From: Desulfovibrio sp. OH1186_COT-070
GTDB lineage: Bacteria; Desulfobacterota; Desulfovibrionia; Desulfovibrionales; Desulfovibrionaceae
Direction of reading: 5' to 3'
Assembly (NCBI RefSeq): GCF_003860215.1
Contig: NZ_RQYH01000005.1
Coordinates: 1 to 64,000 of the forward strand
DNA length: 64,000 nt
The notes below the pieces were generated by a model. That model did not search any database, was not told the origin of the DNA, and saw only the letters and a list, made by a program, of their open reading frames with translations. Made by a program: the position numbers and the translations under genes. Below, one piece after another: positions 32,866 through 42,686 of this stretch. Positions within the stretch are counted from its first letter, which is position 1. Every line of letters starts with the position of its first letter.

Positions 32866-34611
32866 ATGGACAGCGAAATCTACCGCCCCTGGTTTGCCCA
32901 TTATGACACCTTTGTTCCCCGCACAGTTGATCTGTGGGACAAGCCCCTCCATTCTCTGCTGGACGATGCCGCACGGCTGTATCCCCGCCGTCATGCCGTC
33001 ATTTTTCAGAATACGCGCATCACATACAGGGAGTTGCACGAAAAGGCGGAACGCTTTGCCGGGGCGCTCAGGCGCATCGGCGTCAGGCCGGGCCAGCGCG
33101 TTGCCCTGATGATGCCCAACCTGCCCCAGACCGTGATCGCCTTCTGGGGGATCATCAAGGCCGGTGCCATTGTGGTCATGACCAACCCCCTGTACATGGA
33201 AACGGAAATCGTTGCCAATATGCAGGATTCCGGGGCGGAACACATGGTGCTGCTGGACATTCTCTGGCCCCGGATTGCGGCCCTGCGTGACCGCCTTCCC
33301 TTGCGCAACTTCATCTGCACGGGCGTGGAAGACGCGCTTTCCTTTCCCCTCAACTGGCTGTACCGGCTGAAAAGCAAGCGCAACTCCGACCTGAACATCC
33401 CCTTTGACGACAAACATGTTTTCCGCTGGAAGACGTTCTGCAAAAATGCCGAGCCGTACAGCGCCCCTGTTGCAAACCCGCTCCATGATCCCGTCATGTT
33501 CCAGTACACCGGGGGCACCACGGGGCTGCCCAAGGGCGTTGTGCTGACGCACGCCAACCTGGGCACCAACTGCATGCAGGTGCTCAGCATCATCAGGGTA
33601 ACTGCGGAAGAACGCCATGTTTTTGTGTCGCTGCTTCCGTTTTTCCATGTTTACGGGCTCACCCTGGGGCTTTTGCTCCCTGTTGTTCTGGCGGCCACAA
33701 GCCTGCCCCTGCCGCGCTACGTTCCCCAGGATGTTCTGCGCCTGATTGCCAAGCACAAGCCGACCATTTTTCCCGGCACGCCTTCTGTCTATATTTCCCT
33801 GCTCCAGCAGAAAAATCTGGCCAATTACGACCTGCGCAGCATACAGATCTGCGTGTCGGGCTCAGCCCCCCTGCCCCGCGAAATTTTTCGGCAGTTCCAT
33901 GATGTGACCGGCGCAGCCATACTGGAAGGATACGGACTGACCGAAGCCTCCCCCATCACCCACTGCAATCCCTTGGGCAAGCAGGGGCAAAAAGCCAATT
34001 CCATCGGCATGCCCATTCCCGGAACCGATGCGCGCATTGTTGACATGGAAGGAGGCTCCCTCACTCTCCCCCCAGAGAAGCTGGGCGAACTGGTCGTGCG
34101 GGGGCCGCAGGTCATGCAGGGCTACTGGAAAAAAACCGACGAAACCGCCAGCGCCCTGCGCAACGGCTGGCTGTACACCGGCGACCTCGCGACCATGGAT
34201 GAAGACGGATATTTTTATATCGTCGACCGCAAAAAAGACATGGTCATTGTCAGCGGATACAATGTGTATCCGCGCGAGGTGGATGAAGTGCTTCTGGAGC
34301 ATCCCGACATTCAGGAAGCCGTGACCGTGGGCATACGGGACGACATGCGGGGAGAGGTTCTCAAGGCCTATGTTGTCCCGCGGGCTGATGCGCGGCTGGG
34401 CAAGGCGGATATCATCGCCTGGTGTCGGCAGAAGCTCGCGGGCTACAAAATTCCGCGCCTGGTGGAATTCCGGACAGAACTGCCCAAGACCATTGTGGGC
34501 AAAGTGTTGCGGCGTGCCCTGCGCGAGGAGGAAGAACAGAAGCTGGCCAGAAAAAAAAGACGCCGTCAGGCATGCGCGGACAACGGCACAAACAGCGGAG
34601 AGACTGCCTGA
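32866..34611 (+). CDS. Long-chain fatty acid-CoA ligase (FadD-like, AMP-forming)
   Basis: This 581-residue acyl-adenylate-forming enzyme has the AMP-binding P-loop-like motif YTGGTTGLPKGVVLTH, GYGLTEASPITH, GWLYTGDLATMDEDGYFYIVDRKKDMVIVSGYNVYPREVDE-type hinge region motifs, and the C-terminal catalytic Lys region LPKTIVGKVLRR. It activates fatty acids to acyl-CoA via acyl-AMP. AAGGA lies upstream of the ATG. Its stop overlaps the dtd start (TGATG). Confidence 0.93.
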   Translation: MDSEIYRPWFAHYDTFVPRTVDLWDKPLHSLLDDAARLYPRRHAVIFQNTRITYRELHEKAERFAGALRRIGVRPGQRVALMMPNLPQTVIAFWGIIKAGAIVVMTNPLYMETEIVANMQDSGAEHMVLLDILWPRIAALRDRLPLRNFICTGVEDALSFPLNWLYRLKSKRNSDLNIPFDDKHVFRWKTFCKNAEPYSAPVANPLHDPVMFQYTGGTTGLPKGVVLTHANLGTNCMQVLSIIRVTAEERHVFVSLLPFFHVYGLTLGLLLPVVLAATSLPLPRYVPQDVLRLIAKHKPTIFPGTPSVYISLLQQKNLANYDLRSIQICVSGSAPLPREIFRQFHDVTGAAILEGYGLTEASPITHCNPLGKQGQKANSIGMPIPGTDARIVDMEGGSLTLPPEKLGELVVRGPQVMQGYWKKTDETASALRNGWLYTGDLATMDEDGYFYIVDRKKDMVIVSGYNVYPREVDEVLLEHPDIQEAVTVGIRDDMRGEVLKAYVVPRADARLGKADIIAWCRQKLAGYKIPRLVEFRTELPKTIVGKVLRRALREEEEQKLARKKRRRQACADNGTNSGETA

Positions 34612-35090
34612 TGCGCATTGTGGCGCAGCGTGTCAAACAGGCTTCGGTCAGCATCCGTGAAGAAACGGTTGCCGCCATAGGGCCGGGAATCATGGCGCTG
34701 GTGGGGTTCGGGCAGCAGGACGGTCCGGATTTTCATCAGACGGGAGCTTTTTCTGCCTTGGCGCGCAAGCTGCTTGATCTGCGTATTTTTCCGGCCCCGG
34801 ATGCCGCATCGTCCACATTTCAGATATCCCTTGAAGAATACGGGGGCAGCCTGCTCCTTGTCCCACAGTTCACCCTGTATGCGGATTGCCGCCGGGGGCG
34901 GCGTCCTTCTTTTTCCGCTGCCGGTTCTCCACAGTGGGCTGAAAATCTGTTTCTCCATTTTGTCAGGACAGTTGACGGATTGAGTTCCGTCAGCGTATCG
35001 TCTGGCATCTTCGGAGCAGATATGGATGTGCATCTGTGCAACTGGGGGCCGGTTACCCTTCTTCTGGATTCGGAAATCCTGTACAGTTGA
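34611..35090 (+). CDS. dtd: D-aminoacyl-tRNA deacylase
   Basis: This 159-residue protein hydrolyses D-aminoacyl-tRNA to prevent D-amino acid misuse. The N-terminus MRIVAQRVKQASVSI and the Gly-cisPro motif GPVT (in NWGPVTLLLDS) are typical. The other active-site motif, usually SQFTL, reads PQFTLYAD, so the Ser is replaced by Pro. The ATG shares one base with the fadD stop, indicating coupling. Confidence 0.93.
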   Translation: MRIVAQRVKQASVSIREETVAAIGPGIMALVGFGQQDGPDFHQTGAFSALARKLLDLRIFPAPDAASSTFQISLEEYGGSLLLVPQFTLYADCRRGRRPSFSAAGSPQWAENLFLHFVRTVDGLSSVSVSSGIFGADMDVHLCNWGPVTLLLDSEILYS

Positions 35091-35123
35091 CGGGGATCGT
35101 CCCAATCCCCAAAGGTCGGGGCC

Positions 35124-35477
35124 ATGTTCACCCTGCAAGCGGAACCACACAAAAACGCCACCGTACTGCGCCTCACAGGTGATGTTCTGTTGCCCGATGT
35201 GGGGCAGTTCAGCACGAGCCTGGAGGGCTTTCTTCTGGCCCCGCACATCCGCCAGGTCGTTCTTGACCTGAGCAACACCGGAAAGATGGACAATTCCGGC
35301 CTCGGAGTACTGATCAGCGCCAGCACCAGAGCGCGCGCGCACGGGCGGCGGCTTGTTCTGCTGATGCCCGCCCCCCATATTGCCGAACTTTTGCGCTCCA
35401 CAAAAATTGAAGGCTTTTTTCCCACGTTTGACAGCGATGAAGAGTTGAAGGGATACATTCCCGATGTCGCGGAGTAA
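35124..35477 (+). CDS. STAS-domain protein (anti-sigma factor antagonist type)
   Basis: This 117-residue single STAS domain has the usual beta-alpha order: VLRLTGDVLLPDV, VVLDLSNTGKMDNSGLGVLISAS with the potential phospho-Ser in the DNSG loop, and a C-terminal RLVLLMPAPHIAELLRSTKIEGFFPTF. STAS proteins bind anti-sigma factors or kinases in partner switching. No partner kinase or phosphatase is adjacent, so the pathway is unknown. Next gene is the FapA-like protein. Confidence 0.88.
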   Translation: MFTLQAEPHKNATVLRLTGDVLLPDVGQFSTSLEGFLLAPHIRQVVLDLSNTGKMDNSGLGVLISASTRARAHGRRLVLLMPAPHIAELLRSTKIEGFFPTFDSDEELKGYIPDVAE

Positions 35478-35510
35478 CCTTGCGATGACCTTCTTCTGAC
35501 GGATTGCAGA

Positions 35511-36647
35511 GTGCAGTACTACCTGAAGCATTATTTCGACCCGGACTTTGACTACCGCAGCCTCAAACCGGGCAATGTTGACGGCGCTGCCGATGTATAC
35601 AGCCTTGGCTATGTGCAGAACGTCATCGAGGGGCAGGTTCTGGCGGAAATCATGGTCATTGAGGCTCCTTCGCCCGGGCATGACCCGCGCTTCCTGTTTG
35701 ACCATCCCGTGCTGCCCGTGGGGGCAAATACCCGCATCGACCCGAAACACCCCAACTATCTGCTCGCAAGTGTCAACGGCTATGTGTTTTACCACGAAGG
35801 TAAAATTACGGTCAAAAACCTGCTCAATGTGCGGCAGGACGTGAGTTTTCAGACAGGAAACATCTTTTTTGTGGGCGATATGGCGGTGCACGGCAGCGTC
35901 CGCGCCGGATTTTCCGTTCAGGGCAACAATGTCCGCATCATGGGCATGCTTGAGGGCGGCATTGCCCGGGCGAGCGGCAACCTGATGGTTGACGGCGGAG
36001 CGCGGGGCGGGGCCGGTCAGCACAGCAAGCTGGATGCGGGCGGCAATCTTCTGGCCCAGTTTCTTGAAAAGGTTGAGGCCCGCTCCAGGGGCACCATGGT
36101 GGTTGAAAAAAGCTGCCTGTACAGCACTGTCTATGCGGGCGGCAACATGATTGTGCGCGACAAGACCTACGGCGGCGTCATCAATGCTTACGGCTGTGTA
36201 TATGTGGGCACGCAACTGGGCAACAAGGCGAGCGTCCCCACGAGGGTCTATCTGGGGTATGACCCCATGAGCCTTCGCCAGCTTGAAAAAATTGACCAGA
36301 TCATCACACGCCAGTCCCAGGCCATCACCCATCTTGCGGCCATTGCAGGGCATCTGCCGCCGGACGCGAACCAGAACGCGCAAAAGCTTCAGGAAATGCG
36401 CACGCAGCGCGCCCTGCTCATCAAGCGCCGGGACCAGTTGTGGAACAGACTGTATCTGGACGAAAACTACATGCGCGAATGCCGTCTGCTCTGCCCCGGA
36501 CTGGTTTATCCCGGCGTTGAAATCGCCATAGGGCGGGCCTTCCATACTGTGGATGCCTGTTATGAACAGGTGGCTTTTCGCCTTGGGGATGATGAGGTCG
36601 TCATGGAACCCATTGGCGGACAGTGCTGCTCGGGGCTCATGAAGTGA
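35511..36647 (+). CDS. FapA/DUF342-family protein
   Basis: This 378-residue protein has the FapA (flagellar assembly protein A) beta-helix core: [80 protein letters not shown]-type repeats of glycine-rich turns. A C-terminal helical segment ([21 protein letters not shown]) follows. The exact function of DUF342 proteins is not established; some affect flagella or polar localisation. It starts with GTG at 35511 and overlaps the next gene by 4 nt. Confidence 0.8.
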   Translation: MQYYLKHYFDPDFDYRSLKPGNVDGAADVYSLGYVQNVIEGQVLAEIMVIEAPSPGHDPRFLFDHPVLPVGANTRIDPKHPNYLLASVNGYVFYHEGKITVKNLLNVRQDVSFQTGNIFFVGDMAVHGSVRAGFSVQGNNVRIMGMLEGGIARASGNLMVDGGARGGAGQHSKLDAGGNLLAQFLEKVEARSRGTMVVEKSCLYSTVYAGGNMIVRDKTYGGVINAYGCVYVGTQLGNKASVPTRVYLGYDPMSLRQLEKIDQIITRQSQAITHLAAIAGHLPPDANQNAQKLQEMRTQRALLIKRRDQLWNRLYLDENYMRECRLLCPGLVYPGVEIAIGRAFHTVDACYEQVAFRLGDDEVVMEPIGGQCCSGLMK

Positions 36648-38395
36648 ACAAAGCCGCTCCTCATTTCAAGGCGGTTTTTTCCCGGCACGGCGCATCCCCT
36701 TCCCACACCGCACAAAAAATTCCGGACGATGTTGAAGCCCGTGTCGGCACGCGGACTTTCTGCATGCTTGCGCCCGGAGGGGCCGAGCGCGAAACAGCCG
36801 TCCTTGACGAGCATGGGCCTGCCCTGTTGCAGGCCTGTCTGCCGGTTCTGCTTGGCTGCGGTTTGGGGCACGCCCTGAACGCCCTGCTCCGCCAGCATGC
36901 CGGGCCGGTGGCCGTGGTTGAAAAAGAAACAGATCTTCAGGGCATCACGGGAGTCCTTGACGCCCTTTCTCCACAGGACAGACAACGCGTTCTCCTGCTG
37001 ACAGACCCTGATGCCGCCACGGTCTTGCAGGGTCTGACCCGGTGGCAGATGCAGCATCAGGGTCGCCGCCTCCTTCCTCTGGCGCTCCCCTTTTATACCC
37101 GCCTTGCCCCCGGCTACTACGGCGCGTTGCAAAAAGAGCTGGCCGCCAGTACCCGCTATGATTTCTGGGCGCGCGCCGCCGGGCCGCGATTTGCGAGCGC
37201 CAGTCCCCGCGTTCTGCTGCTGACCAGCAAATATTTTCTCATGGGCGAACTGGAAAATGCCTGCCGCACGCTGGGGCTGGAGCACAAGCTGCTCATCATC
37301 AGGGACGATTCCATTGCATGCACGGATTTTGTCCAGCAGTTGCTGGAAGCCGTTGTCACCTTCAAGCCGGACTGCTGCATCACGCTCAACCATATGGGCG
37401 TTGACGTGGAAGGCGCGCTCATGGATCTGCTTGCCCGCCTGCAACTGCCCCTGGCCTCGTGGTTTGTGGACAATCCCCATCTTATCATCCACCTCTATAC
37501 GCGCTGCGTAAGCCCCTGGACTGCGCTTTTCACCTGGGATGCCGACAATATCCCCAGCCTGCGCGAAGCGGGTTTTGCGCATGTTTTCTACCTGCCCCTG
37601 GGCACAGACCCCGAACGCTTTCGCCCCGAACGGGCGGCCGAAGCGCCTTCCTCCTGGAAAGCAGAGCTTTCTTTTGTGGGAAACTCCATGCTCCACAAGG
37701 TAGGCGGCAGGCTGAAGCACGGCCGCTTTCCGCGTCCGCTCCTCCTGGCTTTCCGCTCCGTGTCGCAATGTTTCATGGAAAGCGAGCAACGCTCTGTTGC
37801 GGATTTTCTCCGGCAAGATTTTCCCCAAGTGCATGACCACTACAGTGCCCTGCCGGACAATGAGGCCAGACTGGCCTACGAAACTGCCGTCACCTGGCAG
37901 GCCACCCGGCTGTACCGCAACGGCTGCGTTCGCCGCCTCCTGCCCTTGCATCCGCTCATTGTGGGGGACGATGGCTGGAAAAGGGAATTTCGCCGCGAGC
38001 CCGTGCAGCCGCGCTATCTTTCGGCATTGAACTATTATACAGATCTTCCCGCCTTTTACGGCAATTCCGAGGTCAATTTCAATGCGACCAGCAAACAGAT
38101 GAAGGGTGCGGTGAACCAGAGAGTTTTCGATATCCCCGCCGCAGGGGCCTTTGTGCTGACAGACTGGCGGGAACAGATGGAAGGTTTGTTCGAGCCGCAC
38201 GAAATGGCGTGCTATCATGAGCCGGATGAAGCCCCCGGGCTTGTCCGCCATTTTCTTGCCCGCCCCGCGGCACGCCATGCCATAACCAAGGCTGCGCGTG
38301 CGCGTGTGCTGTCGTGCCACACATGGCAGCATCGCCTGCAAACCCTGCTGTCCCGCATGCGCGAAGTCTACGGCACGCCCGCTGCGCGCCCGTAG
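36644..38395 (+). CDS. CgeB-like glycosyltransferase
   Basis: This protein of about 583 residues has, in its C-terminal two-thirds, the CgeB/DUF3880-type glycosyltransferase arrangement: [56 protein letters not shown] and the late motif [41 protein letters not shown]-type donor-site region. The start is the GTG overlapping the FapA stop; a GTG at 36623 is also possible. Such enzymes often glycosylate flagellin or surface structures. The nearby flagellar genes make that attractive here, but it is not shown. Confidence 0.78.
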   Translation: MNKAAPHFKAVFSRHGASPSHTAQKIPDDVEARVGTRTFCMLAPGGAERETAVLDEHGPALLQACLPVLLGCGLGHALNALLRQHAGPVAVVEKETDLQGITGVLDALSPQDRQRVLLLTDPDAATVLQGLTRWQMQHQGRRLLPLALPFYTRLAPGYYGALQKELAASTRYDFWARAAGPRFASASPRVLLLTSKYFLMGELENACRTLGLEHKLLIIRDDSIACTDFVQQLLEAVVTFKPDCCITLNHMGVDVEGALMDLLARLQLPLASWFVDNPHLIIHLYTRCVSPWTALFTWDADNIPSLREAGFAHVFYLPLGTDPERFRPERAAEAPSSWKAELSFVGNSMLHKVGGRLKHGRFPRPLLLAFRSVSQCFMESEQRSVADFLRQDFPQVHDHYSALPDNEARLAYETAVTWQATRLYRNGCVRRLLPLHPLIVGDDGWKREFRREPVQPRYLSALNYYTDLPAFYGNSEVNFNATSKQMKGAVNQRVFDIPAAGAFVLTDWREQMEGLFEPHEMACYHEPDEAPGLVRHFLARPAARHAITKAARARVLSCHTWQHRLQTLLSRMREVYGTPAARP

Positions 38396-38498
38396 CCGCA
38401 CCCGTTTCGGGCTTCCTTTCCCAGCCAGACCGCGAGGAAAGTACGCTCCGGTATTGTGTGAAAGCATTATCCATGCGAACCGGCACGGAGAAAAAACA

Positions 38499-39905
38499 AT
38501 GGCAGCTCATCCTGTTCTTGTTTTGCAGTTGCACCGCCTGGGTGACCTCCTCCTCACTTTTCCGCTGTTGCGCTGGCTGCGGAAAAAGTGGAGCAGCCAC
38601 CCCGTCTGGGTTGTGGCGGAGCCGCATTTTTTTTCCGGCCTCATGCCCTTTGCGCCCGATGTGGTTTTTTTCCCGCCCTCGCACTGCCATGTTCTGGCCC
38701 AAGGGCAATACGCCGCCGCCATCAACCTGAGCAGCAGCCCGCAGGCGGCGGACTGCATGGCGCAACTGCGCGCGGAGCAAAAATGGGGCCCCATAGCTGC
38801 GGGCGAAAACCGGCATATCCGTGGCTACTGGCATTTGTACCGGGCCGCCTTGACCCACAACAACAGAAACAACCCCTTTCACTGGGCTGATCTGCACCTT
38901 CTGGACATGCTTCCCCCGGAAGATATTGCCGCCATGCAAAGAGTTTTGCCGCGCCCGGCGGGCACACGACGCGTTGGCCTTGTTCTCGGAGCCAGCGAAA
39001 AAGCCAAGCATCCGGACGCCCAATTCTGGATCAGACTTGCGCGCCATCTGCAAAAAGCCGGTGTGAAGCCGCTTTTTCTGGGCGGAGAAGCGGAAAGGGA
39101 ACTGGGAGAAGAAGTTGGCCGCAAAAGCGGCCTCAACGCAGCCAATTTTTGCGGCAAGCTCTCTCTCCGGGAAGTGGGCAGTCTGATGCGCACCCTGGAT
39201 CTCTGCATTACCCCGGACACCGGCCCCATGCATCTGGCCGATCATCTGGGAACGCCCGTGCTCAACCTGTCCATGGGGCCGGTTCATGCCCGCGAAACAG
39301 GCCCCTCGGCTCCCGGACAGTGGGTGCTCCGTGCAGGCATGAGTTGTGTCGGCTGCTGGCAGTGCGCTCGCGAGCATCTTTTCTGCAAGCGCGCTTTCCG
39401 GCCTGCGGCCGTGGCCCGTGCCGTGCTGGCCCTGCTGGACAATCCCGCCGGGAATGCCCTGCCTGCCGCACACATTGCCGGTTTGCGCCTCCTGCGCACA
39501 GAGCGGGACAGCATGGGCCTGCATGCTCTTGTTCCCCGGCTTCCGGAAGAAAGCCCAACCTGCCGCGCCGCTCTGGAAGACCTGTGGCAGGCTGTTTTTC
39601 TGTTTTTGCACAAGGCGGCATACCTGCCGCTTCTGCACTCCCGCGTCCAACGACTGCACAGGGAATTTCCCCTGCTGTCCCGCAAGCTCGTAACCGGCCT
39701 CCACAGCCTGTGCGCCAGCTGCGCCGGGCACATCCGGCGCGGCAGCCCCTTGCCCGCCGACTTCTGGCGCACACAGCCTCCCCTGCTGCGCCTGTTTTCC
39801 GGGCACATGCACATGACGTTGCAAAATACAGGATATTCTCCCCAAGGCTGGCAGGACGCACTGCGCAGCCTCGGCGCTCTCGCCGCTGTTTTTCCCAAAG
39901 CCTGA
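38499..39905 (+). CDS. Glycosyltransferase family 9 (heptosyltransferase-like)
   Basis: This 468-residue protein has a GT9 fold: LVLQLHRLGDLLLTFPLLRWLR at the N-terminus, GLVLGASEKAKHPDAQFWIRLA, CGKLSLREVGSLMRTLDLCITPDTGPMHLAD-type ADP-sugar binding motifs. A long C-terminal region follows that is not typical of WaaC/WaaF. GGAG lies 8 nt before ATG 38499. It follows the CgeB-like gene by 103 nt. It may act on lipopolysaccharide core or on a flagellar glycan. Confidence 0.85.
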   Translation: MAAHPVLVLQLHRLGDLLLTFPLLRWLRKKWSSHPVWVVAEPHFFSGLMPFAPDVVFFPPSHCHVLAQGQYAAAINLSSSPQAADCMAQLRAEQKWGPIAAGENRHIRGYWHLYRAALTHNNRNNPFHWADLHLLDMLPPEDIAAMQRVLPRPAGTRRVGLVLGASEKAKHPDAQFWIRLARHLQKAGVKPLFLGGEAERELGEEVGRKSGLNAANFCGKLSLREVGSLMRTLDLCITPDTGPMHLADHLGTPVLNLSMGPVHARETGPSAPGQWVLRAGMSCVGCWQCAREHLFCKRAFRPAAVARAVLALLDNPAGNALPAAHIAGLRLLRTERDSMGLHALVPRLPEESPTCRAALEDLWQAVFLFLHKAAYLPLLHSRVQRLHREFPLLSRKLVTGLHSLCASCAGHIRRGSPLPADFWRTQPPLLRLFSGHMHMTLQNTGYSPQGWQDALRSLGALAAVFPKA

Positions 39906-39964
39906 GCCCCGGCAAATCCTGCCACGCACACCCAAATTATCACACTGAAATATATATATTTTTT

Positions 39965-39982
39965 TTGGCATGCTCCTTGTAT
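39965..39982 (+). promoter_or_regulatory. Sigma-54-type promoter of the fliK-flgD-flgE operon
   Basis: TTGGCATGCTCCTTGTA has GG and GT separated by 10 nt and a good TTGGCATG core. It lies about 40 nt before the fliK ATG, after an AT-rich stretch. Hook-stage flagellar operons are sigma-54-dependent in many bacteria. Confidence 0.65.
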
Positions 39983-40006
39983 ATTCCCTGACGCAAGGAG
40001 CATATC

Positions 40007-41839
40007 ATGCAGATTCTGCCCACCCTCACACAGGCCTTCGACTCTTTTCTGAATATCAATGCGCCCAGGGCGGAAGATACGCCCGGCGACATTTTTTCCC
40101 ATGTCCTGAATACCGTCAAAGACACAGATGCCGAAATGCCTCTCCCGGAATCTGCTGCCTTTTCCCGAAAGCTGATGCCGTATTCGCGCACAACGCACAA
40201 CGGCATCACCTATACTCTGGACGAAGTGGGCTTTACCAAGGAAGAAGTGCAGCAGTTGCGTCAGGATCTGACAAGGGCCGGTGCCACGGAAGAATCCCTG
40301 CAGCGCCTGGACGCTCTTGCGGAAAAGCCTGACGGAGCCACCCTGGCCCAGGTGACGGAGAGCCTGCGGGAAGACACAAGCCCTCCCCTCCTGACAGAAG
40401 AAGAAAAATCCGAAATATCGTCCCTGCTGAAAAAAATTGATCCCACAGGCACGCTGGAAGAGCATGTGCAATCCCTGCTTTCCCAGGGCAAGGGGCAGGA
40501 CGCCCTCGGAGCCATTCTCCACTTTCTCGGCCAGTTGGACCCTGCAGATCGTCTGGAAATAACACGATCTGAAGCCCTTGCTCTGGGCAAGGGGCTTGGT
40601 TTGGGCGCAACGCATCTGCAAGCCCTTGCTGCGTGTTTCGGGCCGCACGATGTTCTGCACTGCCCCCACGGGCAATTTTCTGCCGTGCTGCCCCCGCTGA
40701 CGGAATTTTTTGCCTCACGCAAGGCCACCCAAAAAATGCTGGACGCAGCCTTGCGTGAAACCCTGCAACCCATGATTGCCAAGGCCCGCGCCAGAACCGA
40801 AAAAGAAAATCAGGCCAACAGCCTGCACGACCGCGAAAGCCAGTTGAGCCAAATACTGATTGCCAGAACCGTGCAGAAAAACACCAAGGAAACCTTGGAG
40901 CAAACCCTGGGGGCCGCGCAGGAAGCGGTGAACCAGAAAGGGGATGTACAGGTTCGAGATGCGGCCGAAAGGCGTAGCGGCCAAGACAGCGTAAAAAGTC
41001 ATGCCCAAAACGCGGTTGCCGACAACACTGCCCGTCGGGACAGAAGCATGTCCGCCAGCTCCGAAGACCACAGGCAAGTTGCTGCGGCACCCAGAGGTGC
41101 GACCGGGACGGCACGGAGTGAAGCCGCATTCGGAACTGAAAACCACAGGGAATCCGCGGCTGGCGACATTCTCCTGGCAGACAGGGAACAAAAAAATTTC
41201 CGTCATGAAACGCGGCAGGAGGGCAAAAGCCTTTCTGCCTGGGGGGAAATGCTGCACAAGGTCGAAGCGCGCGTCCCGGCGGCAGGCAATGCGGATAGCG
41301 GCATGATCCATGCCGCCGCGCAGCAGCAGGCGCCCGCCGACATCCGTGCGTCAGTCACCATACCGCGGCAGGCGGCACAGCAGGTGCAGCAGGGCATTTT
41401 CTCCCTCATGAAGGGGGGCGGATCGCGGCTGGATCTCCAGTTGCATCCCCAGGAACTCGGCACGCTTGCCATCACCCTGACGGTGCGCAACGGCGAAGTT
41501 AGCGCGGCCATCCGCTCCGACAAGACGGAAACTGCGGAAATTGTTGCCCGCCAACTGGACATGATCCGCACCAATCTGGAACAGCAGGGCCTGAAGGTGG
41601 ACAAGGTTGAAGTGCATGTGAACACAGGTCGGCAGGACGATCAGGCCTGGCAGAACCTTGAACAGCACAATACCTGGCAGGAAGAAAGTGCCCGCCGGGA
41701 AGAACTTGCCCGCCTCAGAAATCTTGCAACAGGTCGTGATAGTTCACAAAAAGACAATCATGACGAGTTGGAACAGCCTGTGCAATCCACAGACCATGCG
41801 GCACAATATGCCAGCCGCTCCCTGCATCTGGTCGCATAG
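40007..41839 (+). CDS. fliK: Flagellar hook-length control protein FliK
   Basis: This 610-residue protein is poorly conserved over its first 440 residues. It ends in the Flg_hook/FliK C-terminal domain (about 460-560; [50 protein letters not shown]). FliK measures hook length and switches the export gate to filament substrates. AAGGAG lies before ATG 40007. It heads an operon with flgD and flgE. Confidence 0.88.
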   Translation: MQILPTLTQAFDSFLNINAPRAEDTPGDIFSHVLNTVKDTDAEMPLPESAAFSRKLMPYSRTTHNGITYTLDEVGFTKEEVQQLRQDLTRAGATEESLQRLDALAEKPDGATLAQVTESLREDTSPPLLTEEEKSEISSLLKKIDPTGTLEEHVQSLLSQGKGQDALGAILHFLGQLDPADRLEITRSEALALGKGLGLGATHLQALAACFGPHDVLHCPHGQFSAVLPPLTEFFASRKATQKMLDAALRETLQPMIAKARARTEKENQANSLHDRESQLSQILIARTVQKNTKETLEQTLGAAQEAVNQKGDVQVRDAAERRSGQDSVKSHAQNAVADNTARRDRSMSASSEDHRQVAAAPRGATGTARSEAAFGTENHRESAAGDILLADREQKNFRHETRQEGKSLSAWGEMLHKVEARVPAAGNADSGMIHAAAQQQAPADIRASVTIPRQAAQQVQQGIFSLMKGGGSRLDLQLHPQELGTLAITLTVRNGEVSAAIRSDKTETAEIVARQLDMIRTNLEQQGLKVDKVEVHVNTGRQDDQAWQNLEQHNTWQEESARREELARLRNLATGRDSSQKDNHDELEQPVQSTDHAAQYASRSLHLVA

Positions 41840-41856
41840 AATTTTTGGAGAAAACC

Positions 41857-42597
41857 ATGAGCACAGTTTCAGCCGTCACCCAGGCCAACAACGAGTTCAA
41901 TGCCGCCTTGAGCAAGCAGAGCGGGAGCAATCTGGACAAGCATTCGTTCATGCTGCTTCTGGTGACCCAGTTCAAGTATCAGGACCCGCTCAATCCCATG
42001 GAAGACAAGCAATTCATCGCCCAACTGGCGCAGTTCTCCAGCCTTGAGCAGCTCATGAATCTCAATACGGGCATGGGCAATCTGACCAGTGCCACCAACA
42101 GCCAGCAGATGATCAACGCCACTTCCTATATCGGCAAGCAGGTCACGGTGGAGGGCAATGCCATAGGCAAGATGACCGACAACAGCGGCCAGACGACCAT
42201 CACCCGCTTCCGCTACGCTCCGCAGGACAATGTGGCCGGAGGCACGCTGACCGTGCGCGATGCCGCCAACAATGTGGTCTACAGTGAAGAACTGCCCGCC
42301 AAGGCGGCAGGCTCCACCTACACCTTCCTCTGGCAGGGGCTGACCAATGCAGGCACCCCCGCCCCGGACGGCGTATACACGGTCAATATTGCCATGCTCA
42401 ACGCCAAGGGCGAGGCGGTCATGGCCGACCAGGTAGTGGACGCCACGGTGACCGGCGTCGTCAACAATGAAAATACGGTGATGCTCGGCCTTGAGGGTGG
42501 CCAAACCATGCCTCTGGCCAGCGTCCGTCAGGTCATCCTGCCGCACACTGCCGCAGCGGCAGGTACCGGGGCTTCCGGAAATTCCGCCCAACCATAG
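41857..42597 (+). CDS. flgD: Flagellar hook assembly (capping) protein FlgD
   Basis: This 246-residue FlgD has the N-terminal signature [36 protein letters not shown], a FlgD tudor/Ig-like middle domain and [23 protein letters not shown]. It caps the growing hook so that FlgE can polymerise. GGAG lies 6 nt before ATG 41857, which is preferred to an upstream TTG in frame. Confidence 0.94.
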   Translation: MSTVSAVTQANNEFNAALSKQSGSNLDKHSFMLLLVTQFKYQDPLNPMEDKQFIAQLAQFSSLEQLMNLNTGMGNLTSATNSQQMINATSYIGKQVTVEGNAIGKMTDNSGQTTITRFRYAPQDNVAGGTLTVRDAANNVVYSEELPAKAAGSTYTFLWQGLTNAGTPAPDGVYTVNIAMLNAKGEAVMADQVVDATVTGVVNNENTVMLGLEGGQTMPLASVRQVILPHTAAAAGTGASGNSAQP

Positions 42598-42686
42598 GCA
42601 TTTTTTTCGGGCATTGCCGTGCAAACGCCCGGACAGCACAATTTGAAAAAACGCAACTACAGACAAGATAGCATACGGAGGAAGTT

